This document shows, in pieces, positions 19,740 through 31,331 of a stretch of 64,000 bases of DNA. The position numbers were made by a program, and so were the translations under genes. The first letter of the stretch is position 1. Every line of letters starts with the position of its first letter. This stretch comes from Rehmannia glutinosa (taxonomy: Eukaryota > Streptophyta > Magnoliopsida > Lamiales > Orobanchaceae), in NCBI GenBank assembly GCA_016081115.2, contig JABTTQ020001794.1, positions 62,001 through 126,000 on the forward strand, written 5' to 3'. The notes below the pieces were generated by a model. That model was not told the origin of the DNA. It saw nothing but the letters and a program-made list of their open reading frames with translations, and did no database searches.

Positions 19740-22273
19740 CTTGCGAGAGATTATTTTTATGACAAGGCGGATGATCGAAACTTCTTGGGGAGTTTGGCCC
19801 ATATTAGTGTTTAATTCTTTGTCCATTTACGATGAAAGTTCAACCATTTGTTGCTAATAATTCAACGGATCCTCCGGGTGATAGCACCTTTTTTATTACG
19901 AAAGGACCGATCCACTTTGATTTAAGCTTACCAGGGAATTATCGCAATCTTGAGTTGTAAAGCAATACTACTTGCCGGTTAGGAATTCTCGTCTTAGCAA
20001 CTTTTTGTCATGCTATCTTTTTGTACAATCTTTGTAAATCTAGGCATTTTCGTATGCATCTTGTGGAATTCCTCTAGTTCACTTATTTGTAGTTTTCTTT
20101 TTTTCGCCTCTGCAGTCTGTCGAAGTTAAGCTTTTTCTTTGCCAAAAAATGCTTTATGTTCTAATTGCACCGCAAGATGGCATGATTTCCCAAAAACTAA
20201 TCGATACGGAGACATATCCGAGGTGTTTTGTATGTCGTTCGATAAGCCCATAAAGCATCATCAAGCTTTAAAGCCCAATCTTTTCGATTTATGCTAACCG
20301 TTTTTCTATGATTTGCTTGATTTCCCTATTGGATACCTCGGCTAACCCATTTGACTATGGATGGTAAGCGGTGGCCACTCGATCTTTCACTCCATATTTT
20401 CCCATCAAGTTGTTAAACAGTTTGTTGCGAAGTGATATCCTCCATTACTAATGAGTGCCGTAGGGTACCAAACCTTATGAATATGTTCTTTTGTAGAAAC
20501 TTTAGCACTACCCTGGTATCATTTGTTTTAGTAGGGATTGCTTCTACCCATTTGGATACATAGTCTACCGCAAGGAGGATGTACATGTACCCATTTGAGA
20601 TTGGAAATGGTCTATGAAGTTTATACCCCAAACATAAATTGCTCGAATGCTTGCCCATTCTTCTTGAGGTACACATCTCCTAACAATTGAATTTGCATAT
20701 CTTTTAAACAAAAGAGGTTCATCCTACAGAAAATATCTCACATCATGGATAAATTTCTTCTTAGCATGATATGTGATATCGGTGGTAGAAATCCGCTTAC
20801 TAAATAATTGACAACATCAGTGTACCAGGGGATGTTTTTTCGACCATCGAGGATTAATTCGTCCCGGGAAATGTTTCTTTAATTGTTGTGCTTGTCGTGT
20901 TTTTCGTGAGTTGTTTGCACCAGTCATGAGAGATGATCGGCTACCACGTTCTCACACCCTTTTCTATCCCTAATTTTGATATCAAACTCTTGTAGTAAGA
21001 GTATCCATCGAATGAGTCTCGATTTTGCATCTTTCTTTGCAAATAGGTATTTGAACGCAACATGGTATGTATGGACTATTGTCTTTGTTCCAATCAAGTA
21101 GGCCCAAAACTTGTCAAATGCAAACACTCGCCAAAGAATTCTTTTCGGTTGTGGTGTATATTTGTTATGTCGGATCTAATGTTCGACTTGCATAGTAAAT
21201 CACACGAAACATCTTTTCGCGTTTTTGTCCCAGTCGCGGCACCCATTTGCATAGTCGCTTGCATCACACATTATCTCGAAGGCTTGACTCAATATGGTGT
21301 GATAAAAATTAGTGCGATCACGAGCCTTCTTTAGTGTTTCAAACGGTGTACACAATCGGGGTGAAAGCAAAAGGTACATCTTTTTCAAGTAAGTGGGAAA
21401 GGGTTTGGTTATTTGGAAAAATCTCGGATAAAGTGTCTATAAAAACCCGCATGTCCTAAAAACTCCTTATTGCTTTCTCATTCCTTGGAGGTGGAAGCTT
21501 CTCAATTGCCACCACCTTTGCTCGTTAACTTCCAAACTGCGGAAGAAACACGATGATCGAGTACAATGCCATCTCTTACCATAAAATGGCATTTTTCCCA
21601 ATTTAATACTAAGTTCGTCTCCTCGAATCTCTGCAAAACAAGGGTTAAATTATGCAAGCAATGATCAAATGAACTACCAAAAAACTGAGAAATCATCCAT
21701 AAAAACTTCTATGATGTTTTCAATCATCCCATGGAATATCGCCATCATACATCTTTGAAATGTTGCGGGTGCATTACATAGCCCAAATGGTAGCCTACGA
21801 AATGCAAACACACCATAAGGACATGTAAATCTTGTCTTTTCTTGGTCCTCTGGAGCAATCACAATCGATTATATCCCGAGTACCAATCAAGGAAACAAGT
21901 AGTATTCATAACCGCAAAGCAATCTAACATTTGATCCATAAAGGGGAGGGAAAGAGATCTTTTCGAGTTGCGGCATTTAATTTACGATAATCAATGCAAA
22001 TGCGCCACCCCTCAACAACTCTAGTAGCTAAAATTTCATTGTTTTCACATTTTACTATTGTCATTCCTCCATTCTTTGGGACGACTTGTCTTGGACTTAC
22101 CCAATTGTCGGATGTAGCAAAAATTATACCATTATCTAGCCATTTAGGTACTCCTTTCTTAACGACCTCTTGCATAATTTGGTTAAGTCTATGTAGATGT
22201 TGTACAAAAGGTTTACAATCATCTTCCATTCTTATTTTATGCATGCAAATCGAAGGGCTTATACCTTTCAAAA
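19740..22273 (-). pseudogene. A1 pol: RT, RNase H and integrase, broken
   Basis: On the minus strand: RT N-terminus (21924-22273) with GISPSICMHKI and WRICIDYRKLNAATRKD; RT core (21674-21862) with FRRLPFGLCNAPATFQRCM and the catalytic box FMDDFSV intact; RNase H (20924-21400) with MCDASDYA and RDRKGCENVVADHLS; and integrase (about 19740-20760) with LAVDYVSKWVEAIP carrying the first catalytic Asp. At the second catalytic Asp the sequence reads ISNGGYHF where related elements have an ISDGG-type motif, an Asp-to-Asn change. The C-terminal integrase part (about 19750-19990) includes KWIGPFVI. Several frameshifts separate the blocks. Protease and gag are missing through truncation. Confidence 0.85.
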
Positions 22274-23714
22274 GCGAGTTGACTCAAACAATTTGTGCCC
22301 TTGAGGACAACTAAGTTAGCTATTGATTGAGTTACCCGCTCAACGAACTTGATCATTTGTTGATAGCATAACTTAGTTGTTTAACCCAAATACTTAACTT
22401 GGTTGGTTTGATTTTTAACAATGGAAGACTTAACACCCTTTGATTTGTTTAAGGCTTGTTTTTAACACTTGATTTTTAGCACTTGGTTATTTATCGGTTG
22501 GATAGCAAATATGATACTAACATCGGATATAAAGTAAATATGCGGGAAGGTAAATTTGTTGAAAGTAAATGACACAAATATTTTATAGAGGTTCTAAGAT
22601 GGGGTAATTCTTGTAATCTTCTCTTCTCCAACTCCTAGAGGAATCCACTATGTAACGATCATTTTACAAAGCGGTGAACGATCGGAGACGACGCCTTGAT
22701 CACACTGGTGGCTTCTCTTGCGACTCAACTTCTTCACAGGGTTTTGCCACTCGCAACTCACTTCTCAAGTTCTTGGGTTTAATCACGAAGCCCTCCAACA
22801 AACTTGATAATGGTTCGACCTTGAACCTTCCTACAATCCAGGCTTGAAAGTAGACCCCTTTAGTTTCTTCAAAAGTTTCTCTCTCAACAGATTTGAAGTT
22901 GTCTTTCTTTCACAACTTGTGTTGGAACGAGTTCTTTCGAGTTTCGAGGCTTGAGGATTATCTTGATAAGCTTTGAGAATATTGCGGGTTATTTGCTTGA
23001 ATATTGCTTGCTTGTTCGTAGTTGGGTAACCTCTTCTCAATAAGTTTCTCGGCCTTTTATAGTGCACATTTGAAATTTTGACCTTTTGAAGAGATAAGTT
23101 AATTTCAAATGTCACTTTTGTGGTTGTTGGCTTGTCTTGTCTTGGTCTGCAGTCCTTGATGTAGACTTTTTCTCATATTAAAGGCATACCAGCTTTGCAA
23201 GTGTCTGACACAAGATGCAATGCTTCCCATTGGTTCATTCCTTTTGCATAATTCCGGGAAAGGCACTTTTAGACCTAACAGCTTTACATGTTACTATATC
23301 GAGTAACATTTGTGATTTTATTTCCAACGGATCTAAGTCAGTTGTCTTCACTTGACTGTTGTCTTTATCCCAGGTGACTTGAGCCAGCTCTAATCATAGG
23401 ATTGACTACACTGTCACTCAACTGACAGACTTGGCTCCTTAAGTTGACTTGACTGATACTTTACTCAGTTGTTTGTCAGCTGACTCTTCTTCGGTCGAAT
23501 CCTTGACTTCCTTCTTGGCCACACTCAGCTGACACACAACAGAGTCTTCATTCCAGTCCGCAGTTGACTTCTTGTAATCCTTGGCATAGCTGACATGACT
23601 CGGCTCTTTCAGCCCTATCTATTACAATGCAAATTACAAAGAAAATGGGGTGCCAACTTCCTAGTTTAAGTTTTACATGGTATCATGAAAATCTAACAAA
23701 TAAATTTCCTAACA
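22274..23714 (-). repeat. S3 LTR, right copy, lacking its inner ~85 bases
   Basis: It aligns with 13311-14762 of the left copy, beginning GAGTTGACTCAA and ending CCTAACA at 23714. The missing part and the absent primer-binding site place the deletion junction inside this LTR. GAGGA follows as the right target duplication. Confidence 0.85.
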
Positions 23715-24640
23715 GAGGAACTCTACAATCATTAAAGAAAAGAGATGCATAATTTATCCTATCCAACAAGTAGATAATGACAACAAAAGTAATTCATACA
23801 AGAAGAAAAATTACAAGAATAAAGAAAATCTCACTATAATACTTGGATATTGAAAATAGGGGCAAAAAGAATGTACTTTGGTAACAAAAAAACAATTGAA
23901 GAATAGAGGAAGAATCAGAAAAATTTTAAATTTTCTTCACGCCTTTACCTCCCGTTAGGTGGTTAGGGTTCATGGGATTGGGGAAAGTACCTTTTTATTT
24001 GTATTTTAAATTGCTTTTAAAATGTTTAATTTAAAATACAAATGGACAATGGTAATATGTAGAGATGGGTTGAACAATGGGCTTGAGTTTAGTTTGGTGG
24101 GCTTATCGGAAAATATAAAAATTGGTGGGATGGGCTTAATTTATAATGTAAAATTACATACACATAATACATGTGCTTATAAAAAAATTGGCACTGGTGG
24201 AGCCAAGTACTAACTACCCTATCATTCGCCCCTGGTGCAGTTTGTCTAGAGATGTTGGGTGGGTGTTTATTTTGAAAATCTTTGAAGTGAGGAAGAAGGG
24301 GTTGATGCCCCATTTGTATAGGCTCACTTCATCAATCGTTGATAAATAAGTAAGTTTTCGACATTTCGTTTGGAAAAAAATGATGTTGTTTTGTATTAAA
24401 ATAATTAACGACGGAATACTAATACATCGTATTCTTTTTTTTAAAAAGACGTGTAATTTACGAGGATAAAAATTCCATCATTAATATTGAGAAAATTCAA
24501 AATTAATAAAAAACATTATACACCAAAATATAAAAAACGATGCCCTTTTTCACATTATTTACTAATAGATTGTAATCAAGTCGGTAATTGAATTTATTTT
24601 AAAAGGTATTATTTACGACAGATAAATATTCCATCGGTAA
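23715..24640. other. AT-rich DNA; possible subterminal repeats
   Basis: No gene is recognisable. Between 24405 and 24660 the words ACGACGGAATA, TTTACGAGGATAA, AATTCCATCATTAATATT and ATTTACGACAGATAAATATTC-like text recur, reminiscent of transposon subterminal repeats, but no terminus was found. Confidence 0.4.
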
Positions 24641-24659
24641 TATTAAAATAGATTCAATT

Positions 24660-24817
24660 TGTAAAAAATATAATTAATTGTTCTATTCAAATATCACATT
24701 ACAAGTTTGACTTCCTTCCAATGTTGTTTCCCATGATGCTCAAATATCTACCTAAAACTCCCACTATAAATACTATATCGGGATGAGTGCAAAATTGGGC
24801 ATACATAAGACTTCTCA
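24660..24817 (-). pseudogene. C2 RT C-terminal fragment
   Basis: The minus strand encodes MRSLMYAQFCTHPDIVFIVG followed by GRYLS, matching the SLMYAMLCTRPDIAF-type block at the end of copia RT, then stops. It adjoins the solo LTR at 24818. Confidence 0.75.
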
Positions 24818-26155
24818 TGTTCTCTCAAATTTATGATCTAAACTACAAGTGTATGGCGTAGATAATAGATAGTGACAAGCAAGATCGCATGCTTTAGAGA
24901 TTGATAATTTATTTAAGAACATAAAGTACCAAAATTTTAGTAGCCCTAATTTTTTTTTGAAATGAATGATTTTGTTTATTTCTTACTATAAACATGCAAA
25001 AGTAAGAATGTTAAAATGAGCTAAAACTATCTCAAGTAAACTCGAATGAATTAAATAAACTTAATGACAATCCTAAGACTATGACTTCAACATACAATTT
25101 CGATTATTCTTCGATTTGTATGCACACATATTGAGGTGTCTTATCTATGGCACGAATTCTATATTAGATTACTCATTCGCTTAAAACCAACAAGAAGTAG
25201 ATTTAAACATATATTGCAATCAACTCCACTCAACAATTTATGCAAACTTCAAATCAAATTCTATGTATTGACTTTATCCACAAACATCATAAGCCTTTTG
25301 ACTCTATGATTATTCATGTTATGATTTCCCTGTGTCGACCATTGGAACAAATCATTGAATTATAAACCAACATATCAAACATGCAAATTATTGGCGGACA
25401 ACTCGCAAGAATTAAGCACAAGAAATCAAAAATAGACATACAGTGATGAACCAATGCAAACAAATCAAATCAAATAACAATGGGTCTTGCAGTTTATATA
25501 AAGATCTAGAATCCAAAGAAAATAGCCGGACCTAATTATTTGTATATACATAGACAAATCTAAAAAGAAATGAGAATAAAATTTTTAGACTATGACGATT
25601 AATTCCCCTGGCTTGAAAGAATCCGTCTTCAAAAGATCTTAAACTGAGATGGTGGTATGTGTGAAATCTGTTCTTTTACGTGTTTTGCCTTCAAAATGAC
25701 TGCGTAATATCGATACCCCTTGTTACGGCTTTATTGGATTCTTTTTATATCGCTCTCGAGTGGACCTATTTCTATTTCAGCCTAAAAATACAAAACTTTG
25801 CATTAAAATAACACACTACACGATCAACCCTTGTGCACGGAACACGACCATGCATGTGGGAGGCCTTTTTGGTCTATCGTGGACCGTGTTTTCCTACACA
25901 ACCGGTCGTGTGGAGCGCGCTTTTTTTGCGGTTTTTTTCTTTTTGGCATCATTTCATGTTTTTATGCACATTTCCTTTTCTTTGGAATCTATCCTGCGCA
26001 TCCATTTTTAGCTCAATTTCCTGCAAATTACCAAAGACACATAGTATCTCATCCAATATATATAATTAAAACAATTAAGCTCAATTGTGCATGCAGATGC
26101 ATAAAAAAACACATCAAATTATACCACAAAATGCATGCATAAAAAACACCTAACA
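24818..26155 (-). mobile_element. Solo Athila-like LTR inserted in copia C2
   Basis: A 1338-bp unit whose plus-strand ends, TGTTCTCTCAAATTTATG and CATAAAAAACACCTAACA, align with the ends of the A1 and 7707 LTRs. It shares GTGTATGGCGTAGATAATAG-like text near the left end, ACGACCATGCATGTGG palindrome words near 25840, and the GCATGCAGATGCAT block near the right end. Flanks TCTCA and TTCCA agree at three of five positions. Removing it rejoins the copia sequence just before the SLMYA block, which supports an insertion there. It is more diverged than the other Athila LTRs. Confidence 0.7.
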
Positions 26156-26588
26156 TTCCACCGCCAACACAAAAGAAATCTTCTGCATCACTTTCTTCTC
26201 AAAATCATTATCGGGGCATTATTTGAGACTGAACTTCTCTACCTCAACCACGGGAGTGTGAGAAGGTTTACAATCTCTCATGCCAAACCTTCGCAAAATC
26301 TTATTGATAAAACTATTTTGTGATAACCCAAAAATAATTTAAGACCACTTTCTAAGTATACCAAGATTATGATATCATTTTCTGGAAATTTGCTTAAGGC
26401 CATAGATGGAATTTTTTAATTTAGAAACCATAGACTTTGGATCTTCAGACAAAATTTTCTGGTTGCGCCATATAAGTTGTTCCTTCAACATCTCTGAAAC
26501 ACAGTCTTTGCATCTATCTGATGTAGCTCTAAATCAAAATAAGCTACTAATTCCATAATAGACCTAAAAGAGTCATTTGAAGATGTTG
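26156..26588 (-). pseudogene. C2 RT middle fragment
   Basis: The minus strand encodes SSNDSFRSIMELVAYFDLEL and HQIDAKTVFQRC, the copia RT block that contains the first catalytic Asp (normally HQMDVKTAFLNG). Further on, text resembling the GLKQA and DN-rich parts is broken by stops. The region that should carry the second catalytic box (YVDD type) is deleted between here and 24817. Confidence 0.75.
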
Positions 26589-27895
26589 GATAGAATGGGG
26601 TTATTTGATGGATTGTGGCATTTGCCACAAATTTTTGCAGAGTTGAGGTGATTTTGGGGACTTTTAAATTTTTAGGTGGAGGCGCCAATCTGGTTTTGTA
26701 GGCGCCAGTCAAATTGGCGCCTACAATTTAAGTTTTTTTTTTTTAATTTTGAATTTTCGAAAATTCTTTTCAAATATTAAATAAATACACAATTTTTAGA
26801 TAACTATAATATGAAATATTCTTGAATCAAAACCAGATTAAATAATAAAACCTACAACAAATATTTAAAAACAACAAGAACTTGCACATTAGAAAAGCGG
26901 AATAAGAAATTCATCCCATTATTGGAATATATACGAATCAATTCGAATATTCATACCTAAAATTCTAATATGTGGTCCTGCAAATTTTCGGTGGATGTTG
27001 GTGAAATCGGCGCTGTTAAAAATCAATGTTGTTAAAATTGGACGGCCGATTCGATTCGACCGGGAACCGATCACATGCCTAGTCGGTTTTGAAGTAAAAT
27101 CGAGTGATTAAAAAAATTGTTGCCACCGATCAAATCCGATGAAAACTCGAGAACTGATTATGTGTGGAATTTCAGCATAATGAGAGATGCGATGGGTTAT
27201 TGCGCCAACCAAAAAATTATTTTTTTTAATTCTTTAATCGAGGTGCTTAGATGGCGCAAATTATCCCAACACTTTAATAAACAACTCCTCCAATTCAGTC
27301 TATTTCACCAAAGTTATCTCATTTTTTGTGTAAGTTTTATTATTTAATTGGGTATTGATTCAATAATATTTCATATTATAGTTATCTAAAAATTGTGTAT
27401 TTATTTAAATATTTGTTGTTGGTTTTATTATTTTAATCGATTTCGATTCAATAATATTTCATATTATAGTTAACTAAAAATTGTGTATTTATTTAAATTT
27501 TTATTGTAGGTTTTATTATTTAATCTGGTTTTGATTCAGTAATATTTCATATTATAGTTATCTAAAAATTGTGTATTTATTTAATATTTGAAAGGAATTT
27601 CTAAAATTCAAAATTAAAAAAAAAAAAACAATTGTAGGCGCCAGTCAAACTGGCGCCTACAAAACCAGATTGAAAAAAAAAAAAAAAAAAAGAAACATGG
27701 CGGGAGGCGCCATTGGTATTGGCGCTTCTTAGTAGCGCCATTTCTAGTGGCGCGCCCACCTAAAAATTTAACACTCCTTAAGAAGGCGCCATTTCTAGTG
27801 GCGCCCACCTAAAAATTTAACACTCCCCCAAATCACTCCAACTCTGCAAAAATGTGTGGCAAATACCACAAACCGTCAAATAACCCGATAGAATG
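26589..27895. mobile_element. Mutator-like element with long inverted ends and 9-bp target duplication
   Basis: Perfect 9-bp duplications GATAGAATG lie at 26589-26597 and 27887-27895. The element between them (26598-27886, 1289 bp) starts GGGTTATTTGATGG and ends CCGTCAAATAACCC. Inverted arms extend about 275 bp or more and include GGCGCC-rich words and poly-A/T tracts. The right arm carries three direct copies of an ~87-bp block (starting 27357, 27445, 27531) whose inverse occurs once at about 26760-26840. The centre (26940-27350) has no transposase; it contains a GACGGCCGATTCGATTCG stretch resembling another common repeat. Long arms and a 9-bp duplication are the Mutator hallmarks. Confidence 0.85.
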
Positions 27896-27995
27896 TCTAT
27901 TAGTAATTAATTAATACCCACCATTTAGGTGAAACCTTTGCCAATACCCAAGCCTTTATATCTTTCTATGGAATTTTAACAAATTATTAGATTAT
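27896..27995 (-). pseudogene. C2 RT N-terminal fragment
   Basis: The minus strand reads like the YKARLVAKGFTQKEGIDY block of copia RT, here with GLGIGKGFT, a stop, and VGIN. It continues directly into the 26588 fragment once the Mutator-like element and one target copy are removed. Confidence 0.65.
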
Positions 27996-28184
27996 TAGCA
28001 ATTATCATGTCGTACATCCTACATAATTATGATAGGACTAATAATGGATAATGGAAAAGGGCTCAAAGTCTTGACTAAGATTTAGTGGGTTTGTATTTGA
28101 TTGAAACGACACAAATACAAATATGACAAAGGCATTCGAATTTTCAATTACTAATTTTGATATTCATAAATACGTAATTTCATA

Positions 28185-28506
28185 CGATCCCACATTGGAT
28201 CCACGATCAATTGTGAATTGGTAGTTAAAGTTAGATTCAAATCCTCACTCTAAGCTAACTACCTAGCTTTTGTTGTGGAGTTAGGGTGCGGACTTACGAT
28301 CAAGACATAGCGAGAAAAGGCTACCGGTGCTTTATAATGTCGGGAGTGAGACTTTCAGAAGGAGACATAACTACCTAGTGCCGAGAAGAGTTTGGATTGA
28401 GAACCGTCTGCCGAACGCCGAACTTGTCAATGAGGTAGAATGATGCGATCTCACATTGAATCCACGAGCAATTATGGATTATTGGTAGTTAAAGTTGGGA
28501 TTCAAA
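28185..28506. repeat. Direct repeats of ~57 bp, 261 bp apart
   Basis: CGATCCCACATTGGATCC...GGTAGTTAAAGTT at 28185-28241 recurs as CGATCTCACATTGAATCC...GGTAGTTAAAGTT at 28446-28506. The spacing and the CCACATTGGAT-type text suggest parts of a small LTR or TRIM-like element, but no primer site or complete terminus is visible. Confidence 0.55.
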
Positions 28507-29492
28507 CGACTCATGAATTAGTTTTTATAGTAGAGATAGGGTCTTGCTTGAGAGCCTTTGGAATTAAAAACAACACAAATGGGATTATTTAAAAAAAAAA
28601 TGAAGTTTCATATACATAGAACCTTATCCAAATAAGTACAACAAAGTTGTTATTACGAATTTAAAAATTTAACTCACAAATCTTTCAATCACACAGAGAA
28701 TTCGACCATGCGTGCAATATTTAGTTAGTACTTTGATAGATATTTGGATCTGAAACTTGATAATCAGTCCAACTACTTGTGACAATTAATTTGATTTCGA
28801 CTACCATGAAAATGATGTTACAATATGAATATGACAGTCACTGAAAAACTATTATGTCAACTACATTATTGAGGCCAAGTTTAGTTGCACACACAAGCGC
28901 CGACACATGAATAGTATCTGCAAAAGACTATTATTCCCACCTATGATTTGTTGCACTCAATTAATTAAGTATTAATTAGTATAACTGTAGTGTTTGTTTT
29001 GTGATTGGCTTTTTTTGTTAAATATAAATCATTTTACTTAATGATCAGTTAAGTGTTGTACAAATGGGATATGCATTATATATGATTTTTTTAATCCTTA
29101 ACCCCAAACATCTTTGGAATCGATCACAAATAGAAATGGAGCTAAAAGAGTAGAATGTCGGGGATTGATGGGTGGGGGTTAAGTTAGTTTATAATCTATC
29201 TGTTAAATTATTAATTTATAAAATCTTGTTAATCCTAAAACATTATAACAACAGCTTATAGCTCTATATCTACTATTTTTAAGATAAAGTACATACTGTC
29301 TACGATTCTTTCTTGTCTTATTCAATCTTCTCTAATCACAGTCTAATTGTCAGCAACAATAAATTTGCAATTCAAACATTATTCTAATTGAAATGTTGGG
29401 TTATGGAAATCTTTTAGACAAAATATGCCAATCAAAATTTGTTATTGATTTTTCTAGCATAAACACATTCCTAAACTGTTTTATACTCTAAT
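28507..29492. other. AT-rich DNA with no recognised gene
   Basis: No domain, inverted repeat or match to other parts of the window was seen. Confidence 0.5.
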
Positions 29493-29784
29493 AGCATCTC
29501 CAATAGAGCGCTTTATTTAGAGCAAAAACTTGCTTCAACATTGCTCCACATTTAAAAGATGTGAACAACTTTTCATCAAAAGTAGCAACATTGTGCTAAG
29601 TTTTTCTTTTCTTTTTGTTTTAAATTAATGATTTTAGTATATGAAAATATGTGCTAAAATAAATATTATGAAATATTCATTTTTAGTGCATAAATTATTG
29701 CAAAATCTTTGGAGATGGAGTAAAGATTTTGCTCCAAAATAGATGAGAATATGCACTAAAATAGTGCAACTTGTTGGATATGGT
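29493..29784. mobile_element. Possible MITE
   Basis: The left end AGCATCTCCAATAGAGCG with CTTTATTTAGAGCAAA pairs imperfectly with the right end, TTTGCTCC...ACTAAAATAGTGCAAC...GTTGGATATGGT (shortened). The GCATCTCCAA start is common in plant MITEs. No target duplication was found. Confidence 0.4.
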
Positions 29785-30060
29785 GGGCAACTTGGTAATT
29801 TAACAAATAATTGGCATAAACTTTCAAAAATGGAATTCGGCAAGTGAAAAAGTATTGAATTTAACAAAATTGATAACACATGATGTGGTTTTGCCATTGC
29901 ACGCAGAAAACTTTGAGGATCAAAGTAAATTTCTGGTTTTGCCATTGGCGCGCACAAAACTTTGAGGATCAAAGTAAATTTTGTCAAGGATTGCCTTTTA
30001 ATAATACTAGTATCACCGTGCGATGCGAAGTGTAATATTATTAAGTTGGTTTTATACCAA
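29785..30060. other. Spacer with a short direct repeat
   Basis: GGTTTTGCCATTG and ACTTTGAGGATCAAAGTAAAT occur twice in tandem (about 29887-29980, cited in parts). No gene is recognisable. Confidence 0.5.
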
Positions 30061-31307
30061 TGAATCGAGTATTTTATACTAGGATTTTGCATTGTTGTTG
30101 GGTGTTTTAGAGTTGTTTGAGTCATTTTTATTTCATTAGGTGCCGTTAGGGAGTTAATATAGGTCATGGTAGCCGAAAACAATTGAAAATGATGAAAAAA
30201 CGTGGTGGGAAGGAAGAAATTACATTTGATCAAGGAAATCACAAAAATCGGAGCGACATAGGAGCGCCGCAACGCTCCGGGTTAAAATCGAGCGAGATAA
30301 AGACGAATTTTAGCGTTGCACAAAGGGCGATCTGTGGGCGTCACCGGCGGAAATTTTGTAATTTTAGTTCTTTTGGGGCCTTGATGGAATTAGGGGTATA
30401 AATACACCTATTGACGATCGGAAAAGGGTTGGGCATTCTATTGAGCACATCTGGGACGACTTTGAGGAAGGATAAAGAGTTCGGGACGAGATTTGAAGGC
30501 ATCTATCTTTTGGAAACAGAAAGGATTCTTTCCTTGATTCTTCTGAATTATTTTTCCATTATCTTTGTTGAACCCTTGAGATGTATAATTACTTTTTCAT
30601 GAGGTTTTGTGCATCCATCATGAGCTAAACCTATTTTTCTATGGGATTGATGTAACCTACGTTTGAACCTATGTTTTGATTTTTAGTTTATATGATTCGC
30701 ATGTTATTAGATCTATTGTGCTATTTGGATTGATTGCATCTGAATTATCTGATCAATAGTATAGATTGTTTGGCGTGTTTGATTCGACACGGTAATTGAA
30801 GGCTTGGCCATAGGATAGCATAACTTAGAGTTTAATAGAACTGAGAAGTTTCTGAATCTTTCAAAGTCTGTGAAAGAATATTCATGGAGCACATTAGGGT
30901 TTAATTTATGATTTTTATAGAGATATTGAAATCAGGATTGAAACCTAGAATCACTTGGCACTCGAGAGAGGAAGTGATAAATGGTAGGAATATTGGGCTT
31001 ATAGATTAATAATGTGTAATTAATAAATTGGATAGATAACATATGGGATAACCATGTGAATCAACTCTCTAGAATTCATATTCACTAAGTGTGATAATTT
31101 GTCTGAGCGAATTTGTTTTTATAATTTTAGTTTTATTCTTAGTTTAATAAAAACCATTTCCTTTCGATTATCTAGATAGAATTAAGCTATTATAATTACA
31201 GTACTTAGTTAAAATTTGATATCAATCCTTGTGGAGACGATAACCCTATTTTTTCAATTTATACTAAAACTTAACACAATACGCTTGCGGTAAGAATTTC
31301 TCGAACA
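30061..31307 (+). repeat. A2 5' LTR
   Basis: It ends TTTCTCGAACA at 31307, just before the primer site. The start is set at TGAATCGAGTATTTTATAC by analogy with the TGATGTGTGTAAAATATAC start of the A1 LTR. Bases 30735-31307 align with the 3' LTR copy. A TATA box GTATAAATA lies at 30396-30404. Confidence 0.65.
30396..30404 (+). promoter_or_regulatory. A2 LTR TATA box
   Basis: GTATAAATA on the plus strand in the 5' LTR, about 340 bp from the proposed LTR start. Confidence 0.5.
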
Positions 31308-31313
31308 AGTTTT

Positions 31314-31331
31314 TGGCGTCGTTCTTTGAGT
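31314..31331 (+). other. A2 primer-binding site, altered
   Basis: TGGCGTCGTTCTTTGAGT occupies the place of the tRNA-Asp site TGGCGCCGTTGCCGGGGA; only the first half is preserved. Confidence 0.6.

Larger units (their letters stand above)
16638..22273 (-). mobile_element. Athila-type Ty3/gypsy element A1, truncated
   Basis: The 3' LTR (16638-18246), polypurine tract, 3' untranslated region and pol (integrase, RNase H, RT) are present in minus orientation. The 5' part (protease, gag, primer site, 5' LTR) is missing where it meets the S3 LTR at 22273. It is inserted in the S3 extra ORF; GATGA at 16633-16637 would be the left target duplication, and its partner is lost. There is no Athila ORF-1-type gene between pol and the 3' region, unlike A3. 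Confidence 0.85.
13226..23714 (-). mobile_element. Sirevirus-type copia element S3 with nested Athila A1
   Basis: The left LTR (13226-14762), polypurine tract and part of the extra ORF (15060-16637) are followed by Athila A1, then the right LTR (22274-23714, lacking its first ~85 bases). The flanks are GAGAA (13221-13225) and GAGGA (23715-23719), four of five identical, which supports one insertion event. The S3 gag-pol, the rest of its extra ORF and the 5' part of A1 were lost in a deletion whose junction is at about 22273. Confidence 0.75.
24660..27995 (-). mobile_element. Ty1/copia remnant C2, split by two later insertions
   Basis: Copia RT sequence in minus orientation is present in three pieces: 27896-27995, 26156-26588 and 24660-24817. 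The first gap is a Mutator-like element (26598-27886) and the second a solo Athila-like LTR (24818-26155). No LTR of C2 itself was found. Confidence 0.8.

Noticed and set aside
29634..30272. 212-codon open frame on the minus strand
   Set aside because: It runs across a MITE-like end, a short duplication and the A2 LTR start; its residues are low in complexity and match no family I know.
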